Positions 59,365 through 64,000 of a stretch of 64,000 bases of DNA are shown in pieces. The stretch lies in contig JBGATH010000002.1 of the NCBI GenBank assembly GCA_044229235.1, positions 62,001-126,000 of the forward strand, in the 5' to 3' direction. The notes below the pieces were generated by a model. It had not been told where the DNA came from. It saw only the letters and a program-made list of their open reading frames with translations, and made no database searches. The position numbers were made by a program, and so were the translations under genes. The DNA comes from UKL13-2 sp044229235 (GTDB taxonomy: Bacteria; Pseudomonadota; Gammaproteobacteria; Burkholderiales; Usitatibacteraceae). Within the stretch, counting starts at the first letter, position 1, and each line of letters begins with the position of its first letter.

Positions 59365-60590
59365 GCCATGCTTCCGCGCCGGCAGGCGAAAGCGCATCCC
59401 TCGACGACAGGCTCGGCGGCAGCCGGCGCGCGCTGTTCTGGCGCGAGTTATTGGGCAATGCCGCGCACTTTCCGCTCGCCAACCTCTTTTATGAAATCGT
59501 CGTCGAAGGCTGGGAGCTGCTGACCGCGCCGGACGCGTATGTGCTGGTGGGCGCAGCGCTGGTGCAGGCGTGGGTGGTCAGCGGCTGGCAGCGCGCCGGC
59601 CGCTCGCGCCCGATGACCTCCAACCTGCTGGGTCCAGCGGTTTATGTGGTGCTCGAAACGCTGATCGAGGGCACCGATTTTTTCGCCCAGCCCAATCACC
59701 TGATCTACGTCGTCTTCGGCTTGGCGATGGGTTTAATGCAGTGGCTACTGGCCCGCAGCCGCGACGAAACCATTCGCCTGCTGCTGATCCTGGCCGAGGG
59801 ACTGAGCCGCGGCCTCGTGCTCCTGTTGATGTATGCCGCGCTCGAGACCCAGCCCTTGCCGGGCGGCGCCATCAAGCCGTTCTTCGCGGACCAGTCGCAT
59901 CGGTACATCACGCTGGCGCTGCTTGCGCTGGGATTGCTCATCGGCCTGTTCGCCTACTTTGAACAGCACGCGCGGCGGCTGTTGCACGATACTGCCGGCA
60001 GGTTGCGGCAGTTTTCCGAATGGTCGCTCGGGCGCGACCTGACCTCGCGCGCCGTCAGCGATGATCACGCGCTCAAACTGCGGGCGGTGGAAGCTACCGT
60101 ACTGTTCGTCGACCTGCGTGGATTCACGGCTTGGTCGGAACGGCACACGCCACGCGAAGTGGTGGATATGCTCAACGATTTTTACGCGATTGTCGAGCAG
60201 GCGGCGGAAAGCGCGCGCGGCGTCGTGAAGATAAAGTTCACGGCCGACGAGGCGATGGTCGTGCTGGGCGACGCCATGGCCGGCCATGCACTGGCGCAAG
60301 CGCTGCGCGCCCGCCTCGCACCTTTTTTGCAAACGCATTCGCTCGGCGCGGGCATTGGCCTGCATTGCGGCCCAACCGTGCAGGGCCTGCTGGGAAGCGA
60401 AAGCGTGCGCCTGTTCGACGTGATCGGCGATACCGTCAACGTTGCCAAAAGGCTATGCGATGTTGCGGGAGCCGGCGAAATCCTCATTAGCGAAATCTGC
60501 GCGCGATCCCTCGCGCTCGCGCCCGACCTGCCGCATCGTGAATTGGCGCTGAAGGGCAAGTCCGCGCCGCTGCAGGCGCGAGTTTCCTAG
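59361..60590 (+). CDS. Membrane-anchored class III adenylate/guanylate cyclase
   Basis: A 409-residue protein. About five membrane helices occupy residues 40-205 (the region GPAVYVVLETLIEGTDFF to LLIGLFAYFEQHARR). A class III cyclase domain follows at about 230-400: VLFVDLRGFTAWSE with the first metal Asp, KIKFTADEAMVVLGD with the second acidic position, and VIGDTVNVAKRLC with the Asn. The usual GDE is replaced by ADE. It overlaps the kinase gene, so cyclic nucleotide production is coupled to this redox-sensing operon. Confidence 0.87.
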   Translation: MSHASAPAGESASLDDRLGGSRRALFWRELLGNAAHFPLANLFYEIVVEGWELLTAPDAYVLVGAALVQAWVVSGWQRAGRSRPMTSNLLGPAVYVVLETLIEGTDFFAQPNHLIYVVFGLAMGLMQWLLARSRDETIRLLLILAEGLSRGLVLLLMYAALETQPLPGGAIKPFFADQSHRYITLALLALGLLIGLFAYFEQHARRLLHDTAGRLRQFSEWSLGRDLTSRAVSDDHALKLRAVEATVLFVDLRGFTAWSERHTPREVVDMLNDFYAIVEQAAESARGVVKIKFTADEAMVVLGDAMAGHALAQALRARLAPFLQTHSLGAGIGLHCGPTVQGLLGSESVRLFDVIGDTVNVAKRLCDVAGAGEILISEICARSLALAPDLPHRELALKGKSAPLQARVS

Positions 60591-60608
60591 CTCGCATCGA
60601 CACACGGC

Positions 60609-60670
60609 GCTCCCGCTTGGGCGCGACGCCCGGGCGTTTTCGGCCTGCGAGCCGCGCCAGTGCAGCCGCT
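60609..60670. repeat. Family A palindromic intergenic repeat, degenerate copy
   Basis: A worn copy downstream of the cyclase gene. The right half gccgcgccagtgcagccgct and centre cgggcgttttcggcctgcga follow the family pattern, but the left arm (cgctcccgcttgggcgcga) pairs poorly. Confidence 0.5.
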
Positions 60671-60757
60671 GCGTGTTTCGGAGATTTTGCAGCCTACGAA
60701 AAATCACGCCTGGCAGCGCGTGGCTGGCGGAGGTGGTTACAAACCGGCACGCGCCGC

Positions 60758-60775
60758 GCCGCCGGGCGGCTTTTC
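60758..60775 (+). terminator. Probable terminator of the redox operon
   Basis: The hairpin GCCGC-CGG-GCGGC is followed by TTTTC. It is short but GC-rich and lies just before the next operon's operator region. Confidence 0.5.
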
Positions 60776-60780
60776 ATTTG

Positions 60781-60832
60781 GTGTAGCGGGTGCTACACTT
60801 TGCCGTAGTCATCGCTACACCAATCGCTACAC
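60781..60832 (+). promoter_or_regulatory. Operator-like array before the second RND operon
   Basis: A perfect inverted repeat GTGTAGC-GGGT-GCTACAC at 60781-60798 is followed by two more GCTACAC units at 60814 and 60826. The second half overlaps an extended -10-like TGCTACACT. This looks like a multi-site repressor operator for the efflux operon. No regulator gene is adjacent in the window. Confidence 0.65.
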
Positions 60833-60974
60833 CAGTTGCCGCATCAGGCAGCAGCGCCTGCCCCCGCAATTTGCAACGGGCTCCAGCGCCGGTCTGCTGC
60901 ATTCCTGCCCTTCCCTCGCCTTAACTCCCCGCCGGCGATCCGCGCCGCGGTCTTCAATACAGAAAAGTCGCCCC

Positions 60975-62246
60975 ATGTCACCAGCCCAATCTGCGCTCAG
61001 TCCGCCACTGCCGATCACGCCTTTCTCATCATCTGCACAACCACGCGCGCAGGTGGCGACAGTTTTTCGTCTTACTGCGCTGGGCGCGCTGTCAATGGTG
61101 CTGGCGGCCTGCGGCAAAGCCGATGACGCCGCCAAGGCGCCGCCCCCGCCGGTCGCGGTCACCGTGCTGACGGTCGCCCCCAAGCCCGTGCCGCTCATCG
61201 TGGAAGCGGTCGGACGGACCGAGGGCTCCAAGGAAGTCGAGGTGCGCGCGCGCGTGACCGGCTTCGTGCAAAAACAGTTATATGCCGAAGGCGAGCCGGT
61301 GCGTGCCGGTGTACCGTTGTATCGCATCGAGCGTGCGCCATTCGAATCCGCGCTGGCGCAGGCCCGCGCCACGCTGAGCCAGGATCGCGCCAAGCTCGAA
61401 CAGGCACAGCGCGAGCATGCGCGCCTGCAACCGCTGGTGGCAAAAAAGGCCATCAGCCAGCGCGAGGCCGACGATTCTGCCACCGGCCTGAAGCAGGCCG
61501 AGGCGGCGGTGCAGGCCTCCGAGGCGCGGGTGCGCGATGCCGAACTGAACCTGTCCTATACCGATGTGGCGGCACCGATTGCCGGCGTGACCGGGCGCTC
61601 GCAGCGTTCCGAGGGCAGCCTGGTCAACGCCGGCGCAGAGAACAGCCTGCTCACCACGCTCACGCAGACCGACCCGATCTGGGTGCGCTTTTCGCTTTCA
61701 GAAAGCGAACACGCCGCCCTGCGTGCGGGTGGCGCCGGTGGGTCGGGCGGCAGCGGCAATGGCAACGCCAAGGCCGGCAAGCGCGCCGAGGTGCGCATCA
61801 TCATGGCCGACGACAAGGAGTACCCGGCGCGCGGCCGCCTCAATTTCGCCGGGTCCACGGTGGACAGCAAGCTGGGCACGGTGCAGTTGCGCGCCGAGTT
61901 TGCCAATCCGGAGTTGGTATTGTTGCCGGGCCAGTTTGTGCGCACACAAGTCATCATCGGCCTGCGTGACGCCATCACCGTTCCGCAAAGCGCCGTGGGG
62001 CAGAACGACCAGGGGCGCTTCGTTTGGGTGGTCGGGCAGGATGGCAGCGCGCAGCGCCGCAAGGTGGAAACCGGCAGATGGATCGGCCGCGACTGGATTA
62101 TCAATAGCGGACTCAATGCCGGTGATCGGGTGGTCATCGACAACCTGATCAAGATGCGCCCCGGCACAGCGCTGGCACTGGACGCGACACCACCTGCCAC
62201 ACCCGCTGCCGCACCCGCCGCCCCGGCCAACGCCAAGAAGAACTGA
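60975..62246 (+). CDS. RND efflux periplasmic adaptor (second system)
   Basis: A 423-residue AcrA-type adaptor. The lipoprotein signal ends SMVLAACGKAD. The biotinyl-lipoyl halves (SKEVEVRARVTGFVQKQLYAEGEPV; DVAAPIAGVTGRSQRSEGSLV) bracket a coiled coil, followed by barrel and membrane-proximal domains (GLRDAITVPQSAVGQNDQG). The N-terminal Ser/Pro-rich stretch before the signal is long. ATG 60975 is chosen because it precedes the lipoprotein signal; a much longer frame would start inside the operator region. The pump gene follows eight bases later. Confidence 0.9.
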   Translation: MSPAQSALSPPLPITPFSSSAQPRAQVATVFRLTALGALSMVLAACGKADDAAKAPPPPVAVTVLTVAPKPVPLIVEAVGRTEGSKEVEVRARVTGFVQKQLYAEGEPVRAGVPLYRIERAPFESALAQARATLSQDRAKLEQAQREHARLQPLVAKKAISQREADDSATGLKQAEAAVQASEARVRDAELNLSYTDVAAPIAGVTGRSQRSEGSLVNAGAENSLLTTLTQTDPIWVRFSLSESEHAALRAGGAGGSGGSGNGNAKAGKRAEVRIIMADDKEYPARGRLNFAGSTVDSKLGTVQLRAEFANPELVLLPGQFVRTQVIIGLRDAITVPQSAVGQNDQGRFVWVVGQDGSAQRRKVETGRWIGRDWIINSGLNAGDRVVIDNLIKMRPGTALALDATPPATPAAAPAAPANAKKN

Positions 62247-62253
62247 GCGGCAA

Positions 62254-64000
62254 ATGAACTCACGCTTCTTCATCGAGCGTCCGGTATTTGCGGGCGTCAT
62301 CGCCATCATCATCGTCATCGCCGGCCTGATCTCGGCCGCGCTGCTGCCGATCGCCGTGTATCCGGAGATCGCCCCACCGACCGTCACGGTGTCCACGTCC
62401 TTTCCCGGCGCCAGCGCCGAGACACTGGCCAAGACGGTGGCCGCGCCGATCGAAGAGCAGTTGTCGGGCGTCGAGAAGCTGGCGTTCTTCAGTTCCAGTT
62501 CCTCTTCCAACGGCACGGTGTCCATCACCGCCACGTTCGAGGTCGGCACCAATGTCGACCAGGCGGTGTTCAACCTCAACAACAAAGTGCAGCTGGCACT
62601 GCCACGGCTGCCCGATGAAGTGCGCCGCAGCGGCGTGACCGTGCAGAAGCGCTCCAACGACATCCTGGTGGTGGTGTCGCTGGTGTCGCCGGACAATCGC
62701 TTCGATACGCTATACCTTTCGAACTACGCCTCGATCAACGTCGTCGACGAGCTCAAGCGCATTCCCGGCGTGGGCGACGTGAGCCTGTTCGGCGCGCGCG
62801 ACTATTCGATGCGCGTCTGGCTCAAGCCCGACAAGATGGCGCAGCTGGGCGTGACCACCGCCGAAATCGCGACCGCCATCCGCGCGCAGAACAACCAGTA
62901 CGCCGCCGGCAAGATCGGCGCCGAACCAGCTCCGCCGGGGCAGGCCATTGTTTATACCGTCACCGCCACCGGGCGACTGCTGGAAGCCGAGGAATTCGGC
63001 GAAATCGTGGTGCGCGCCGGCGGACCGGGTGGCGTGCTGCGCCTCAAGGATGTGGCGCGCATCGAGCTCGGCGCCCTCAACTACGACACTTCCAACACCC
63101 TCAACGGCAAGCCCGGCATCGGCACCGCGGTATTCCTGCAGTCCGGCGCCAATGCGCTGGAAGTGGCCAAGCTGGTGCGCAAGCGCATGGCGGAATTGAA
63201 GGCCGGCTTTCCGCAGGGCGTGGATTACGCCATTCCCTTCGACACCACGCGCTTCGTCGAGTCGTCCATTCATGAAGTCATCGTCACCATTCTTGAAGCG
63301 GCGTTACTGGTGATCCTGGTCGTGTTCATGTTCCTGCAGACGGTTCGCGCCACGCTCATCCCGATCATCATCGTGCCCATATCCCTCATCGGCACCTTTG
63401 CCGGATTGTGGATCGTCGGCTTTTCCATCAACACGCTGACCATGTTCGCCATGGTGCTGGCCATCGGCATCGTGGTGGACGACGCCATCGTGGTGCTGGA
63501 AAACGTCGAGCGCCTGATGCGCGACCGCAAGATGGCCGCGTTTGAAGCCGCCGTGGAAGCGATGCGCGAAGTCTCGGGCGCGGTGGTGGCCATCGTGCTG
63601 GTGCTGTGCGCGGTGTTCGTGCCGGTGGCCTTCCTCGGCGGCATCGCCGGTTCCATGTACCGGCAGTTCGCGCTCACGGTGGCGATTTCGGTGGTAATCT
63701 CCGGTTTCATGGCGCTGACCCTCACCCCCGCGCTGTGCGCGATCCTGCTCAAAAGCGGCGACCATGATTCCAAACTTTTCCGCCCCTTCAACCGCGGCTT
63801 CGCCTGGCTGACCGAGCGCTTCCTCAGCTCGGTTGCCTTCACGCTGCGCCGCCGCCTGCTTGCGTTGGCGGCTTTCCTCGGCGTGATCGCGCTGGCGGTG
63901 TTGCTGTTCATGCGCCTGCCTGGCAGTTTCGTGCCGCCCGAGGACCAGGGTTACCTGTTCGGTTCGATGCAGCTGCCTGACGGCGCCACGCTGGAACGCA
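62254..64000 (+). CDS. RND efflux pump, AcrB/MexB-like (truncated at window end)
   Basis: The first 582 or so residues of an HAE1-family pump. It starts FFIERPVFAGVIAIIIVIAG, the family opening, and TM4 has GIVVDDAIVVLENVERLM with the proton-relay aspartates. PPEDQGYLFGSMQLPDGATL marks the start of the second half. The gene runs off the window. Compared with the first pump, it is closer to AcrB/MexB. No outer-membrane gene is seen, but one could follow beyond 64000. Confidence 0.93.
   Translation, partial: MNSRFFIERPVFAGVIAIIIVIAGLISAALLPIAVYPEIAPPTVTVSTSFPGASAETLAKTVAAPIEEQLSGVEKLAFFSSSSSSNGTVSITATFEVGTNVDQAVFNLNNKVQLALPRLPDEVRRSGVTVQKRSNDILVVVSLVSPDNRFDTLYLSNYASINVVDELKRIPGVGDVSLFGARDYSMRVWLKPDKMAQLGVTTAEIATAIRAQNNQYAAGKIGAEPAPPGQAIVYTVTATGRLLEAEEFGEIVVRAGGPGGVLRLKDVARIELGALNYDTSNTLNGKPGIGTAVFLQSGANALEVAKLVRKRMAELKAGFPQGVDYAIPFDTTRFVESSIHEVIVTILEAALLVILVVFMFLQTVRATLIPIIIVPISLIGTFAGLWIVGFSINTLTMFAMVLAIGIVVDDAIVVLENVERLMRDRKMAAFEAAVEAMREVSGAVVAIVLVLCAVFVPVAFLGGIAGSMYRQFALTVAISVVISGFMALTLTPALCAILLKSGDHDSKLFRPFNRGFAWLTERFLSSVAFTLRRRLLALAAFLGVIALAVLLFMRLPGSFVPPEDQGYLFGSMQLPDGATLER

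Overview
The window is GC-rich, densely coded proteobacterial chromosome. The mix of secreted M13, DUF885 and M48 peptidases, two RND efflux systems, a bufferin operon and integron-type cassettes suggests a gammaproteobacterium, plausibly Xanthomonadales-like. That assignment is inferred from gene content only; no rRNA or other phylogenetic marker is present. No tRNA, rRNA, CRISPR array or prophage was seen.

Layout. 0.1-3.2 kb: periplasmic phosphodiester glycosidase-like lipoprotein, YdcF-like protein and secreted amidohydrolase. 3.3-5.0 kb: small lipoprotein and an M48 peptidase gene that has lost its HExxH segment. 5.3-9.9 kb: RND adaptor and pump, closed by a strong terminator. 10-14.4 kb: nitroreductase, then a class III cyclase with an FHA domain facing a Ser/Thr kinase-Cache-HAMP protein. 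14.6-19.1 kb: acetyltransferase, then an operon of a two-TM sensor, a sensor-MFS fusion and a Tat-exported solute-binding protein. 19.1-23.9 kb: a run of minus-strand single genes, starting with a DUF4396 protein behind a CueR-type promoter. 24-25.7 kb: BrnTA toxin-antitoxin followed by two well-formed gene cassettes with attC sites and no integrase. 26.2-31.1 kb: ECF sigma, DUF3379-like protein, second ECF sigma, then bufferin precursor, MNIO enzyme, DUF2063 partner and a globin. 31.5-39.9 kb: patatin-like outer membrane protein, coiled-coil protein, exported methyltransferase, ArsR/SRPBCC operon, creatininase, GST and ACT protein. 40-41.7 kb: a repeat cluster containing an IS4-family element with a decayed transposase. 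41.8-52.2 kb: two DUF885 peptidases, hydrolase, tautomerase, GFA enzyme, cation/proton antiporter and M13 peptidase. 52.5-55.4 kb: two secreted repeat or crystallin-like proteins and a CDF metal transporter. 55.6-60.6 kb: an overlapping operon of SHP-type cytochrome, diheme cytochrome, cytochrome b561, response regulator, histidine kinase and membrane adenylate cyclase. 60.8-64 kb: a second RND adaptor and pump (pump truncated by the window end) behind an operator-like repeat array.

Three families of palindromic repeats sit between genes. Family A has about nine copies of a 60-66 bp hairpin with arms like AAACTCAAGCACTGGCGCG. Family B is built on CCCCGGCGCAGGCCGGGG. Family C is built on CCCCCTTTAGGAAAGGGGG. 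The IS4 element landed in one terminal arm of a family C element and left a clear 10-11 bp target duplication.

The strongest candidates for little-described biology are the bufferin operon with two sigma factors and an internal terminator, the sensor/MFS/binding-protein operon, the kinase-cyclase (FHA) pair, the redox operon that ends in its own two-component system and cyclase, the family A repeat, and the integrase-less cassette array.
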